Positions 1 to 9,443 are shown, counted from the stretch's first letter. The stretch is DNA of 64,000 nucleotides from Holdemania massiliensis (GCF_022440805.1 NZ_JAKNTK010000001.1:1240001-1304000); one strand, 5' to 3'. Numbers and translations: made by a program. The notes: generated by a model not told the origin, from the letters alone.

Positions 1-516
1 GACCGCTTCATCTCAGAGTTCATGAACTTCTTCCTGATGACGCCGTCGTTCTTCTTGATCCTGATCATCGTTGCGCTGTTTGGCAGCAATATCATGTATA
101 TCATGATCGTTATCGGTTTGACTTCCTGGACTGGCAATGCCCGTCTGATGCGGGCTCAGGCGATCTCCTTGAAGGAGAGAACGTTTGTTAAGAGTGCTCA
201 GGCGATGGGAGAAAGCCGCTTCAGCATCATGTTCAGACATATTATTCCAAATGGAATTTTCCCGATTATCGCGCAGACGACGATGAACGTATCGAGCGCG
301 ATCCTGTCCGAAGCCGGCCTGTCGTTCTTGGGCTTAGGTGATCCAAACGTCGTCAGCTGGGGTCAGATTATCTACCATGGCAAGCAGTATATGCCGAAGG
401 GCTGGTGGATTTCCACCTTTGCCGGCGTTGCCGTTGTCTTCACCGTTCTGACATTCTTCCTCATCGGTGACGGCCTCAACCGCGTGCTCTCGCCTAAGAT
501 GGACGCCAATAACTAG
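1..516 (+). CDS. Oligopeptide/dipeptide ABC transporter permease, OppC/DppC type (5' truncated by window)
   Basis: The frame is open from the first base, so the gene starts upstream of the window. It encodes the C-terminal half of an inner-membrane permease. Visible are hydrophobic spans and the cytoplasmic EAA loop (SAQAMGESRFSIMFRHIIPN), which docks on the ATPases, followed by a typical EAGLSFLGLG stretch of the OppC/DppC family. It lies 14 bp ahead of the first ATPase gene, with a strong AGGGAGGAAGG ribosome binding site between them, so permease and ATPases form one operon. The substrate is inferred to be peptides from the family and from the neighbouring family-5 binding proteins; nickel or other solutes cannot be excluded. 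The OppB-type partner must lie upstream. Confidence 0.93.
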   Translation, partial: DRFISEFMNFFLMTPSFFLILIIVALFGSNIMYIMIVIGLTSWTGNARLMRAQAISLKERTFVKSAQAMGESRFSIMFRHIIPNGIFPIIAQTTMNVSSAILSEAGLSFLGLGDPNVVSWGQIIYHGKQYMPKGWWISTFAGVAVVFTVLTFFLIGDGLNRVLSPKMDANN

Positions 517-530
517 GGAGGAAGGAAAAA

Positions 531-1499
531 ATGGCATTATTAGAACTGAAAAACGTCAATGTACGTTATATTATGAAAGACAAAAAGGTCCATGCCTGTC
601 AGCATGTCAGTCTGGAAATTGAGGAACAGGATTCAATCGGTATCGTTGGTGAATCCGGCTCCGGCAAATCCACGCTGGCCAGTGCCGTACTGCGCTTACT
701 GCCGCAGCGGATTACGCAGGTCGACGGCGAAATTCTTTACAACGGCAAGGATCTGTTAAAGTTAACCAAGGATGAAATGGATGCGCTGCGCTGGACCGAT
801 CTGTCGATCGTTTTCCAGAAGTCAATGAGCGCGCTGAGTCCGGTGCATAAAGTCGGAGCTCAGATGGAAGACGTTTACCGCGTGCATTTCCCAAATGCAC
901 AAAAAGAAGAGATCAAACAGCGGGTTTATGATTTGTTTAAAGTTGTTAACCTGTCCGACCGTGTTTATGAGTTATATCCGCATGAATTATCCGGCGGTAT
1001 GATGCAGCGTGTTTCCATTGCGCTGAGCTTGCTTCATAATCCGCGTCTGTTGGTTCTGGATGAAGCGACAACGGCTTTGGACGTTGTGACACAGAGCCAG
1101 ATTCTGCGTGAAATCATGAGCTTGGAACAGAATTTGAATGTTACCCGCATCATGATTACCCATGACGTATCCGTCGTTGCTTCCACCTGCAAGAAGATTG
1201 CCGTCATGTATGCCGGCCGGTTGATGGAAAGCGGCGAAACGAAAGACGTTTTAGTCAATCCGCAGCATCCGTATACACAGGGTCTGCTCAAATCGTTCCC
1301 TTCCTTTAAGGGAGCGAAGAACGACCTGCGCGGTATTCCGGGTTCGCTGCCGGATTTAAGTCAGGAAATTCCAGGCTGTGTTTTCGCTCCGCGCTGTCCG
1401 TTTGCGACTGAAAAGTGCCGCACGGTAGAGCCGGAATTGAAGACTGTCAATGGAAAGGGCAACTGGAAGGTTGCCTGCCACAAGGTAGGAGGTGAATAA
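531..1499 (+). CDS. Oligopeptide ABC transporter ATP-binding protein, OppD/DppD type
   Basis: A 322-residue cytoplasmic ATPase that powers peptide import. Walker A is GESGSGKST at residues 40-48, the ABC signature LSGGM is at 153-157, and Walker B (LVLDEAT) ends with D177-E178. The C-terminus has the peptide-transporter extension with clustered cysteines (CVFAPRCPF, then a final ACH), which in this family can hold an Fe-S cluster. Length is normal. It follows the permease by 14 bp and is followed 3 bp later by the second ATPase, so the two nucleotide-binding subunits are co-translated and probably work as a heterodimer. Confidence 0.96.
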   Translation: MALLELKNVNVRYIMKDKKVHACQHVSLEIEEQDSIGIVGESGSGKSTLASAVLRLLPQRITQVDGEILYNGKDLLKLTKDEMDALRWTDLSIVFQKSMSALSPVHKVGAQMEDVYRVHFPNAQKEEIKQRVYDLFKVVNLSDRVYELYPHELSGGMMQRVSIALSLLHNPRLLVLDEATTALDVVTQSQILREIMSLEQNLNVTRIMITHDVSVVASTCKKIAVMYAGRLMESGETKDVLVNPQHPYTQGLLKSFPSFKGAKNDLRGIPGSLPDLSQEIPGCVFAPRCPFATEKCRTVEPELKTVNGKGNWKVACHKVGGE

Positions 1500-1502
1500 G
1501 CG

Positions 1503-2507
1503 ATGTCGGATACAGTTATTCAGGTAAAAGACCTGACCCGCTGGTATATCCAGAAAAAGGTAACCAAGCAGGATGGCAAAGTCAGCAAAAAGCAGACGAT
1601 CAAAGCTGTCGACGGCGTTAGCTTTGAACTGAAAAGGGGCGAAACCCTGGGCGTTATCGGTGAATCCGGATGCGGTAAATCGACACTGGGCCGAGTATTG
1701 ATTCATTTGGAAGACCCAACTGCCGGTGAAATTTTATATGACGGTGTGTCCAGTACACAGCTGAAAAAGAAAGACCGTCTGGCGTTCTGCCGGACCTGTC
1801 AGATGATTTTCCAGAACCCGTTTGATACCTTTGATCCGCGTTATACGATTGAAAAAATCTTCATGAGCGTCCTGAAGCTGCACAAGATCGGTGCGAATGA
1901 AGAAGAGCGCCACAACATTATGATTAAGACGCTGGAAGATGCGGGAATGGCGCCGGCTGAAGATTATATCTATCGTCATCCGCATGAATTGTCCGGCGGC
2001 CAGCTGCAGCGTATTTCGATTTTACGAAGCATGCTGCTGCGCCCAACGTTCTTAGTTGCTGACGAACCGGTCAGCATGCTGGACGTTTCAATCCGTGCCG
2101 ATATCATCAACATGCTGCAGACATTAAGCAAGGAAGAAAACACGGCGATGGTTTTCATCAGTCATGATATTGCGACAACCCGTTATATTTCCGACCGGGT
2201 TGCGGTCATGTATTTGGGTCGGATCGTGGAAACCGGCATTACCGATGAGGTTCTGCACAATCCGCAGCATCCGTATACCAAAGTTCTGATTTCCAACTGC
2301 GCGTCTTTGGATCCGCTGGAAAAACGTGAAATCATTGAAATTGAAGGTGAACCGCCGACCCCGATCAACACCGGCCCGGGCTGCTATTTTGCGCCGCGGT
2401 GTTATCAGGCCTGTGAAAAGTGCTTTAAGGAATATCCGGAAGCCAAGGATCTGGGCAATGGTCATATTGTGTCCTGTCATTTTGTCGGCAGCGACGCTGA
2501 AAAATAA
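1503..2507 (+). CDS. Oligopeptide ABC transporter ATP-binding protein, OppF/DppF type
   Basis: A 334-residue second ATPase of the importer. Walker A is GESGCGKST at 53-61, signature LSGGQ at 163-167, Walker B ends at D187-E188. The C-terminal oligopeptide-transporter extension has the pattern CYFAPRC, then CEKC, then SCH. A lysine-rich insertion of about 15 residues sits near residues 18-33, before the first strand pair. The start lies 3 bp after the OppD-type gene, and its ribosome binding site (GGAGGTG) lies within the end of that gene. It is the last gene of the transporter operon: a terminator follows at once. Confidence 0.96.
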   Translation: MSDTVIQVKDLTRWYIQKKVTKQDGKVSKKQTIKAVDGVSFELKRGETLGVIGESGCGKSTLGRVLIHLEDPTAGEILYDGVSSTQLKKKDRLAFCRTCQMIFQNPFDTFDPRYTIEKIFMSVLKLHKIGANEEERHNIMIKTLEDAGMAPAEDYIYRHPHELSGGQLQRISILRSMLLRPTFLVADEPVSMLDVSIRADIINMLQTLSKEENTAMVFISHDIATTRYISDRVAVMYLGRIVETGITDEVLHNPQHPYTKVLISNCASLDPLEKREIIEIEGEPPTPINTGPGCYFAPRCYQACEKCFKEYPEAKDLGNGHIVSCHFVGSDAEK

Positions 2508-2517
2508 ATGGCATTCC

Positions 2518-2550
2518 AGGCTCATCTGACATTTCAGATGGGCCTTTTTT
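2518..2550 (+). terminator. Intrinsic terminator after the ABC transporter operon
   Basis: AGGCTCATCTG pairs with CAGATGGGCCT (one G-U pair) around a 6-base loop, and a run of six T follows. It separates the transporter genes from the array of binding-protein genes. Confidence 0.9.
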
Positions 2551-2662
2551 CAGAACTTTACTTCCTTCATTCATCGATAAGAATGTTTTGAAAGCAGACT
2601 AAGGGTGGGGAGTTTACCGCTCCGGTAAGGAAGAAAAAAATAGAAAACGAGGAGAGAGAAAG

Positions 2663-4255
2663 ATGAAATTTGCAAGAAAAGCACTGACTGCTCTGTTAGC
2701 GCTGGCCATGCTGGCGGGTTGCTCATCAGCGCCGAAAGAAACCGGCGATGTGCAGACACCATCCGGCGATACCGGCGAGCCCGTTCAGGGAGGCACCTAC
2801 ATCGTTCGTCAGCCGAGCGATCCGGCCAGCTTTAATCCGGATGTCAAGGGCGACGACATGGCAACCTATACTGCAATGAACGTATTTAGCCGCTTAGTTA
2901 AAACGACAGCTTCGACGGAACTGGTTGGAGATCTGGCGGAAAGCTGGGAATTTAGCGAAGATGGCAAGACTTTGACATTCCATCTGCATGACAATGTGAA
3001 ATGGCATGACGGCGAGCCGTTCAGCTCGGAAGATGTCAAGTGGACGTTGGATATGATCCGTACAGAAGGCTTCCAGTCCAACAGCTTCAAAATGATTGAG
3101 GAGATTACCTGTCCGGATGCGAATACTGTTGCAATTCAAATGAGCTCACCGAGTGCTGCTATTTTAAGCTCATTGGGCTGGTTAGGCACGTTCATTCTGC
3201 CGAAGCACATTTATGAAAATACAGATTGGGCAACCAATGAAGCCAATATGCATCCAATTGGTACCGGCCCATTCAAGTTTGAGAGCTACGAGAAATCGCA
3301 GACCATTACTTTAGTTCGCAACGAAGATTATTTCAAAGGTGCGCCGTATCTGGATAAATTGATCTTTACGATCATTCCGGACGCGAACACAGCTTACCAG
3401 GCCTATATGAACGGCGAAGTTGATGATCTGATGCTGAATATCCCAAGCAATGAGATCGCCGGTCTGAAAGCCAATCCGGATTATACCGTTTACGAACGAG
3501 CTTCCAATAACCGGACTTATCTGACGTTTAATTTTGATGAAGCTCCGTTTAATGATGTTCGTGTGCGCGAAGCAGTCAATCTGGGCATTGACCGGCAGGA
3601 AGTTCTGGATAAGGCTGCCAAGGGAATTGGTGCTGTCCCGCAGTATTACATGAGTCCAGTTTTTGCCTGGGCCATGAATGATGAAGTTACCATTCCTGCG
3701 CGCGATGTAGAAGCCGCCCGCAAGCTGATTGAAGACGCTGGTTATACGGCAGATGCCAACGGAATCTATTTCTCTGTAACCCTGGATCTGTTTGACAGCG
3801 GTGATTTCAAGGATACCGCGACGGTTCTGCAGCAGAATTTAAAAGAAATCGGCATTGATGTGAAGCTGAATGTCACAGAAATGGGAACATGGCAGCAAAA
3901 GGTTCAGGTTGACAGCGATTATCAGATGGCGATGTTGTCCGGATCGCAGGGTCCTGATGCGTCCGCCATCTCGATGCGTGTCCACTCTGCCGGTGCCTTC
4001 AACTTGGCCCATTGCAAGAATGCTGAACTGGACGCTTTGTTGGATGAAGGCGCAGTGACAACCGATGAAGCCGCGCGTGCTGAAATTTACAAACAAGCAC
4101 AGGTAATCTTGGCGGAAGAACTGCCGATCGTTCCAGTGAAGGAAGCAACGTTCACCGTTGCCGTACGCAACACAATTCATGGCCATCCATATTCTGAGGA
4201 GGGCATTCACTCTGTGGCTTCCAATGAATTCTCGCTGATCTGGATCGAAGAATAG
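2663..4255 (+). CDS. Family-5 extracellular solute-binding lipoprotein (peptide-binding), copy 1
   Basis: A 530-residue lipoprotein, anchored outside the membrane, that delivers peptides to the ABC importer. A signal peptide leads to a lipobox ending at Cys20 (AMLAGC). Family-5 marks are visible: PASFNPDVK near the mature N-terminus, the LHDNVKWHDGEPF block near residues 110-125, and PIGTGPFKF near 195-205. A GAGGAGAGAG ribosome binding site precedes the ATG. It is the first of six paralogues here, all of similar length. It lies 155 bp after the ATPase gene and is separated from it by a terminator, so it probably has its own promoter. A small hairpin (TTACCG-CTC-CGGTAA) lies in the leader near 2616-2630. 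The ligand cannot be told from sequence. Confidence 0.95.
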   Translation: MKFARKALTALLALAMLAGCSSAPKETGDVQTPSGDTGEPVQGGTYIVRQPSDPASFNPDVKGDDMATYTAMNVFSRLVKTTASTELVGDLAESWEFSEDGKTLTFHLHDNVKWHDGEPFSSEDVKWTLDMIRTEGFQSNSFKMIEEITCPDANTVAIQMSSPSAAILSSLGWLGTFILPKHIYENTDWATNEANMHPIGTGPFKFESYEKSQTITLVRNEDYFKGAPYLDKLIFTIIPDANTAYQAYMNGEVDDLMLNIPSNEIAGLKANPDYTVYERASNNRTYLTFNFDEAPFNDVRVREAVNLGIDRQEVLDKAAKGIGAVPQYYMSPVFAWAMNDEVTIPARDVEAARKLIEDAGYTADANGIYFSVTLDLFDSGDFKDTATVLQQNLKEIGIDVKLNVTEMGTWQQKVQVDSDYQMAMLSGSQGPDASAISMRVHSAGAFNLAHCKNAELDALLDEGAVTTDEAARAEIYKQAQVILAEELPIVPVKEATFTVAVRNTIHGHPYSEEGIHSVASNEFSLIWIEE

Positions 4256-4270
4256 TAAAGAAGCTGAGGA

Positions 4271-4312
4271 AATGAGTTTGATCACAAATAAGATCGGACT
4301 CATTTTCATTTT
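4271..4312 (+). terminator. Intrinsic terminator after binding-protein copy 1
   Basis: AATGAGTTTGATC pairs with GATCGGACTCATT (two G-U pairs) across an 8-base loop, followed by a T-rich tail. Confidence 0.82.
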
Positions 4313-4356
4313 GTGAAAGAGCTTTCTGAAAAACAGAAAATTTGATTAGAAAGAGA

Positions 4357-4385
4357 TTGACTTGATTTACAGGAAGGAATAAACT
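4357..4385 (+). promoter_or_regulatory. Sigma-70-type promoter for binding-protein copy 2
   Basis: TTGACT at 4357-4362 and TAAACT at 4380-4385 are separated by exactly 17 bp, 40 bp before the start codon. The same two hexamers and spacing occur before copy 6 at 12922-12950. Confidence 0.7.
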
Positions 4386-4424
4386 TAAATTATCTCGAGG
4401 GGGAGAAAAGAAAGGATTAAAATT

Positions 4425-6026
4425 ATGAAGAAACTGTTTTTAGGCGTAATGACCTTGCTTTGTGCAGCCTTAGTTTTATCAGGCTGTGCGGGTACGGATA
4501 CTCCATCTACGCCGCAGCCCGAAAATGCCGATCAAACTGGCGAACCTGTGATGGGGGGAACTTACGTTATGCGCAGTTCCAGCGATCCGAATTCATTCAA
4601 TCCGAATATGAAAACGGATGATATGCAGCTGCCGGCGACGTATAACATTTTTAATCGTCTGGTCAAGATGACCGTTGACAACCATGTGGTTCCAGATCTG
4701 GCTACAGATTGGGAATTCAGTGAAGATGGTATGGATTTGACGTTTAATCTGCGTGAAAATGTTAAATGGCATGATGGCGAACCGTTTACCTCTGCCGATG
4801 TTGTCTGGACATTTACTCAGGTTTTGAAAGATGGCTATCAATCCAACACATTAAATATGATTGATTCTGTCACTGCGGATGGAGATTATAAAGCTGTATT
4901 CCATTTGAAACAGCCGGATGCTTCTGTTGTCAGCGTATTAAGCTGGCTGGGAACCTGGATCATGCCGGCCCATTTATATGAAGGTACGGATTGGACGCAG
5001 AATGAACATAACATGCATCCAATTGGCACCGGCCCGTTTAAATTTGAGAAATATACACCGGGCGTTTCGATTGAAATGGTGCGCAACGAAGATTATTGGG
5101 ATGGTGCGCCATATTTGGATAAATTGATTATCTCGATTATTCCGGATGCCTCAACAGCTTACCAGGCTTATCTGAATGGGGAAGTCGATGATATGCAGAG
5201 CGGAGTACCAACCTCCAATCTGCAGGAATTAATTAACGATCCGGAACATTATCAGGTTTATCAGTATGTTTCCAGCTCACGAACCTATCTCTCGTTCAAT
5301 ATCGGTGAAAATAACCCATTCCATGATGTCCGTGTTCGTCAAGCGGTTGATTTAGCAGTGGATCGTCAAGCGGTTCTCGATAAAGCGGCGAAGGGGTTCG
5401 GTGCTGTTTCCGAATATTACATTTCACCAATGTATCCATGGGCCTTAAATGACAACGCAAAAATTCCGGCGCGGGATGTAGAAGCCGCCCGCAAGCTGAT
5501 TGAAGATGCTGGATATACAGCGGATGCCAACGGCATGTATTTCAGCTGTGAGCTGACAACCTTTGATTCCGGTGATTTCAAAGATTCCTCAATCGTTGTT
5601 CAGGACAGTTTGAAGCAGATTGGGATTGATGTGAAGCTGAACGTGTTGGAAATGGGTGCCTGGATGACCAAAGTTATTGATGATTACAACTTCGATATCG
5701 CTTTGTGTTCCGGCGGACAGGGACCGGATGTTTCCGCGATCCGCAACCGCGTGCATTCCGAAGGCTCATTGAACCTGACGAAGTACAACAACCCAGCTTT
5801 AGACGAAGCGTTAAACGAAGGCGTTAAGGTGTTCTCAGAAGAAGAACGTGCGCCATTCTACAAAGAAGCGCAGCAGATCATGCATGACGATGTGCCGATC
5901 GTTATTCTGAAAGATTTCACAGCTGTGTATCCAGTGAAAAACTATATTCATAACAGTCCGTTTGAACCAGAAATGGCCAGCTTGTATGGAACTTATGAAA
6001 TGGCCAAAGTTTGGATGGATCAATAA
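4425..6026 (+). CDS. Family-5 extracellular solute-binding lipoprotein, copy 2
   Basis: A 533-residue paralogue of copy 1 with lipobox Cys21 (LVLSGC) and the same WHDGEPF and PIGTGPFKF blocks. It is close to copy 1: both share a TGEPV.GGTY mature N-terminus and an IPARDVEAARKLIEDAGYTA stretch, which suggests a recent duplication. It has its own promoter upstream and a terminator downstream, so its dose can be set separately from the permease. Downstream lies the M14 peptidase. The ligand is unknown; family members bind di- or oligopeptides. Confidence 0.95.
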   Translation: MKKLFLGVMTLLCAALVLSGCAGTDTPSTPQPENADQTGEPVMGGTYVMRSSSDPNSFNPNMKTDDMQLPATYNIFNRLVKMTVDNHVVPDLATDWEFSEDGMDLTFNLRENVKWHDGEPFTSADVVWTFTQVLKDGYQSNTLNMIDSVTADGDYKAVFHLKQPDASVVSVLSWLGTWIMPAHLYEGTDWTQNEHNMHPIGTGPFKFEKYTPGVSIEMVRNEDYWDGAPYLDKLIISIIPDASTAYQAYLNGEVDDMQSGVPTSNLQELINDPEHYQVYQYVSSSRTYLSFNIGENNPFHDVRVRQAVDLAVDRQAVLDKAAKGFGAVSEYYISPMYPWALNDNAKIPARDVEAARKLIEDAGYTADANGMYFSCELTTFDSGDFKDSSIVVQDSLKQIGIDVKLNVLEMGAWMTKVIDDYNFDIALCSGGQGPDVSAIRNRVHSEGSLNLTKYNNPALDEALNEGVKVFSEEERAPFYKEAQQIMHDDVPIVILKDFTAVYPVKNYIHNSPFEPEMASLYGTYEMAKVWMDQ

Positions 6027-6046
6027 TTCAAAGTATGTAGAAAAAG

Positions 6047-6077
6047 ACAGGCAAATCCAACCGATTTGCCTGTTTTC
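6047..6077 (+). terminator. Intrinsic terminator after binding-protein copy 2
   Basis: ACAGGCAAATC pairs perfectly with GATTTGCCTGT around a 5-base loop, then TTTTCT. The tail runs into the next promoter. Confidence 0.9.
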
Positions 6078-6086
6078 TGATATAAT
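6078..6086 (+). promoter_or_regulatory. Extended -10 promoter for the M14 peptidase
   Basis: TGATATAAT is an extended -10 element (TG, one base, TATAAT at 6081-6086), 33 bp before the start codon. No good -35 is seen, which extended -10 promoters do not need. Confidence 0.6.
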
Positions 6087-6118
6087 GATAACCATGAAAG
6101 AGAAAAGGAGAATTAAAC

Positions 6119-7501
6119 ATGGCTGATTTTATTCAAAAACTGATCGACAATATTCCTGATTATCAACAATTTCTTACCGTTGATGAAATGGATGAAAATT
6201 CAAAAAAACTAGCTGCCGAATTTCCGGATATCGTAGAAATTTTTGAAGCTGGAAAATCCCGCAAAGGGCATCCGATCTACTGCCTGAAGATCGGTAAGGG
6301 AAGCCGCAATGCGCTGATGTTCGGCTGTCCGCATCCCAATGAACCGATGGGAGCCATGCTGCTGGAGTATTTCTCCCGTGCTTTAGCGGAGGATGAAGGG
6401 CTGCGCAGCGAACTGGATTATACCTGGTACCTGATCAAAAGTATTGATCTCGATGGCACCCAGCTGAATGAAGGCTGGTTTAAAGGCCCGATTACCCTGA
6501 CAAACTTTACCCGTCACTATTTCCGTCCGGCGGGCTATGAACAGGTAGAATGGAATTTCCCTTTCCACTATAAAAATTATACTTATGATACGCCGATTCC
6601 GGAAACCGTTTGCCTGATGAATTTGATTGATAAGATCCAGCCGCAGTTTATGTATTCGCTGCATAATGCAGGCTTCGGCGGAACGTATTGGTATTTGACA
6701 AGAGAAATTCCTGAACTGTGGGACAAGCTCTATGCGGCAACAGCCAAGCAGGATATTCCGCTGCATTTGGGCGAGCCGGAGGTTAACTATATCACACCGT
6801 TCTCCCAGGCGATCTACCCGATGATCACTTCCAAGGATACTTATGATTACAATGAAAAATTTGGAAAGGTAGCGCCGGAAAAACTGATGTCTACGGGTAC
6901 CAGCAGCGCGGATTATGCCTTGCAGCAGGGCTATGATACGACGACGCTGGTCACAGAGTTGCCTTATTTCTATGAGCCGCGGATTCAGAGTGACAAGCTG
7001 ATGGATTTCTCACGCCGGGAAGCTGCCTTAAAAGGCCGTGAGATCCTGCATGAAAACCGTAAGGCTGTCAAGGCTTACTATGATCAGATTGCTGACTTGA
7101 TCAGCGACGACAATGGATTTGCAAAGATGGTCAGCAACGGCTATGAACATTTTGAAGAAGACTATCGTCAGGAATGTGATTTTATCCGCCAGGATCCAAA
7201 TTATGAAGAACCGTGCAAAGAATCGGAAGCCTTTGATAATCTGGAAATTCCTAAGTATCGTGTCCTGCATCAATGGTCACTGTTAATTCGGGCCTGCGAA
7301 CATGAGCTGGCTAAAAATCCGACGCCGGAGGCGGCTGCGCGGCTGCAGAGAGTCCATGAGGAAGGCGAAGCTGAATTTGCCAAACGTGCTGAAATTGCGG
7401 AAAAAGAACTGCATTATCAGGTCATTCCGATTCGCAAGCTGATTGCCGTTCAGCTTGAAAGCGGCATGCTGGTTGCGGATTATCTGCAGAAAAATCGGTA
7501 A
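6119..7501 (+). CDS. M14-family zinc carboxypeptidase, cytoplasmic
   Basis: A 460-residue metallopeptidase. Zinc ligands of the M14 fold are visible: HPNE with His72 and Glu75, and His182 in SLHNAGFGG; Glu280 in LVTELPYF is the likely general base. There is no signal peptide, so it should act in the cytoplasm, on peptides after import. Residues after about 290 form a helical, Glu-rich extension longer than the core family needs. The ribosome binding site AAAGGAG lies 9 bp before the ATG. It sits between two groups of peptide-binding lipoprotein genes with its own promoter and terminator, which supports a role in trimming imported peptides or cleaving a modified amino acid. Its exact substrate is unknown. 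Confidence 0.9.
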   Translation: MADFIQKLIDNIPDYQQFLTVDEMDENSKKLAAEFPDIVEIFEAGKSRKGHPIYCLKIGKGSRNALMFGCPHPNEPMGAMLLEYFSRALAEDEGLRSELDYTWYLIKSIDLDGTQLNEGWFKGPITLTNFTRHYFRPAGYEQVEWNFPFHYKNYTYDTPIPETVCLMNLIDKIQPQFMYSLHNAGFGGTYWYLTREIPELWDKLYAATAKQDIPLHLGEPEVNYITPFSQAIYPMITSKDTYDYNEKFGKVAPEKLMSTGTSSADYALQQGYDTTTLVTELPYFYEPRIQSDKLMDFSRREAALKGREILHENRKAVKAYYDQIADLISDDNGFAKMVSNGYEHFEEDYRQECDFIRQDPNYEEPCKESEAFDNLEIPKYRVLHQWSLLIRACEHELAKNPTPEAAARLQRVHEEGEAEFAKRAEIAEKELHYQVIPIRKLIAVQLESGMLVADYLQKNR

Positions 7502-7510
7502 ATATGTTGA

Positions 7511-7539
7511 AACAGGAGTAAAAGAAACTCCTGTTTTCA
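7511..7539 (+). terminator. Intrinsic terminator after the M14 peptidase
   Basis: AACAGGAGT pairs with ACTCCTGTT around a 7-base loop and is followed by a T-rich tail. Confidence 0.87.
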
Positions 7540-7619
7540 TTTCTTTCATTGTTCAATGAATAATTTCATAAATTTCACAGAAAATGTCTGATTTTCATTT
7601 TTACAATTATCACAAATCC

Positions 7620-7648
7620 TTCACATTTCATAAAAAATCGTTTATCAT
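7620..7648 (+). promoter_or_regulatory. Promoter for binding-protein copy 3
   Basis: TTCACA at 7620-7625 and TATCAT at 7643-7648 with 17 bp between them, 47 bp before the start codon, in an AT-rich leader. Confidence 0.55.
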
Positions 7649-7695
7649 TATTCTAACGATTGCATCAAAACAATCGATAGAGGAGGAAAGAATAC

Positions 7696-9291
7696 ATGAA
7701 AAAACTGCTTAAAGTTTTAGTCGTGTGTCTGGCTCTGGCTTTGACGCTGGCTGGTTGTGGATCGAACAACAACGGCGGCGGAACTAACGAAGGCGGACAG
7801 ACAGACGGCGGAAATGGCGGAATTCCTACGGATCAGACTTTGATCATGGTCACCACACAGGATCCGCAGAGCTTCAACCCGGATTTTAAGTCCGATGACG
7901 GCGCGTGGCCGATCAACCAGAACATTTTCAACCGTCTGGTTAAATTAGGCTCTAAAACTTCGATTAATTTAGACTTGGCTGAGTCTTATGAATTCAGCGA
8001 AGACGGCTTGACGCTGACATTCCATCTGCATGATGGTGTAAAGTGGCATGATGGCGAACCGTTTACTTCTGCAGATGTTAAATGGACGTATGATACTGCA
8101 ATCGCTGAAAAATGGGCAAAAGCGGACAATCTGTCGAACATTGACAGCATTGAATGCCCAGATGACAACACAGTTGTCATGAACTTAAAGACTCCGGACG
8201 TTTCGATTATTGCGAAGTTAGCTTGGTATGGTACATTCATTATGCCGAAGCATATCTATGAAGGTACAGATACAGCAACGAACCCAGCGAACCAGAACCC
8301 AATCGGAACTGGACCATTCAAGTTCGTTGAATACAAAGCGGGTCAGTATGTTACTTTGGAACGCAATGAAGATTTCTGGGGCGACAAGGCAATTGCCAAG
8401 ACGCTGAAGTTTGCGATCATCAATGATGATAATACATTGTGGGAAGCTTTCATGAATGGCGAAGTCGACGATCTGTGCAACATGATCCCGGCAGCTCATG
8501 ATGGCGAACTGGATGGCAATCCAGATTATGTTTTCTACGAAGAAATGGGCATCAACCGTACTTATGTCACATTTAATTTAGCTGACGAACGTTTCCAGGA
8601 TCCACGTATCCGTGAAGCCTTCGCCTTAGCGATTGATAACCAGGGCTGCTGGGACAGAACCATGGCTGCTGGCGAACCTTCTAAATACATGATTTCTCAT
8701 GCTTTCACAGAATATCTGGATGAAGATTCCAAACTTCCTGAAAGAAATGTTGAAAAAGCAATGCAATTGCTGGAAGAAGCGGGTTTAACAAAAGATGCTG
8801 ACGGCTACTATATGCATATTACATTAGATGCCTTTGAAAGCGGAAACTGGAAAGATCTGGCTGCGGTCATTCAGCAGAATGTTAAAGAAGCTGGAATTGA
8901 TCTGAAGATCAACATGATGGAAATGGCGGCTTGGCAGGATAAAGTTCAGATCAATAAGAACTTTGAAATGACGATGCTGGCAGGCTACCAGGGACCAGAT
9001 ATCGCTGGTGTATCCGGACGTGTAGAAACAGGTGCGTCGATGAATATTGGCGGCTATTCCAATCCTGAATTGGATGCTTTATTAGCAAAGGGTGTAACTC
9101 TGTCTAATAAAGAAGAAAGAATCGAATGCTACAAAGAAATTCAGAAGATCATGCGTGCTGACCTGCCGATTATCCCAATTATCGACAATGGTTATAAATA
9201 TGCGATCAAGAAGGAAATGAAGGGCATGCCGATTGAATTGTTTGATAAGGCAGCTTCTTCGGAATACACTTACACATACCGCGCTGAATAA
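7696..9291 (+). CDS. Family-5 extracellular solute-binding lipoprotein, copy 3
   Basis: A 531-residue lipoprotein with lipobox Cys21 (LTLAGC), then a Gly/Asn-rich linker (residues 22-45) joining the lipid anchor to the binding domain. It has the family blocks HDGVKWHDGEPF and PIGTGPFKF. Copies 3 to 6 form a second subgroup, sharing a DDxxWP-type N-terminal block (DDGAWPINQNIFNRL here) and a MLAGYQGPDI-like stretch near residue 430, whereas copies 1 and 2 have SGSQGPD or SGGQGPD there. GGAGGAAAG precedes the ATG. The ligand is unknown. Confidence 0.95.
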   Translation: MKKLLKVLVVCLALALTLAGCGSNNNGGGTNEGGQTDGGNGGIPTDQTLIMVTTQDPQSFNPDFKSDDGAWPINQNIFNRLVKLGSKTSINLDLAESYEFSEDGLTLTFHLHDGVKWHDGEPFTSADVKWTYDTAIAEKWAKADNLSNIDSIECPDDNTVVMNLKTPDVSIIAKLAWYGTFIMPKHIYEGTDTATNPANQNPIGTGPFKFVEYKAGQYVTLERNEDFWGDKAIAKTLKFAIINDDNTLWEAFMNGEVDDLCNMIPAAHDGELDGNPDYVFYEEMGINRTYVTFNLADERFQDPRIREAFALAIDNQGCWDRTMAAGEPSKYMISHAFTEYLDEDSKLPERNVEKAMQLLEEAGLTKDADGYYMHITLDAFESGNWKDLAAVIQQNVKEAGIDLKINMMEMAAWQDKVQINKNFEMTMLAGYQGPDIAGVSGRVETGASMNIGGYSNPELDALLAKGVTLSNKEERIECYKEIQKIMRADLPIIPIIDNGYKYAIKKEMKGMPIELFDKAASSEYTYTYRAE

Positions 9292-9308
9292 TTAAAGGTA
9301 GTGCTTGA

Positions 9309-9337
9309 AGACACATTCATCTGAGTGTGTCTTTTTC
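9309..9337 (+). terminator. Intrinsic terminator after binding-protein copy 3
   Basis: AGACACA pairs with TGTGTCT around a 10-base loop, then TTTTTCTT. Confidence 0.83.
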
Positions 9338-9414
9338 TTATGATCAAAAAACGATTTTTGTCTTTGCTCTGAAAAACAGCTTACATATAAAAATGAAATT
9401 TTTACAAAATGATA

Positions 9415-9443
9415 TTGAATAATTTTTCAGAGTCTTGTATCAT
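9415..9443 (+). promoter_or_regulatory. Promoter for binding-protein copy 4
   Basis: TTGAAT at 9415-9420 and TATCAT at 9438-9443, 17 bp apart. The start codon is about 86 bp further on, leaving a moderately long leader. Confidence 0.6.
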
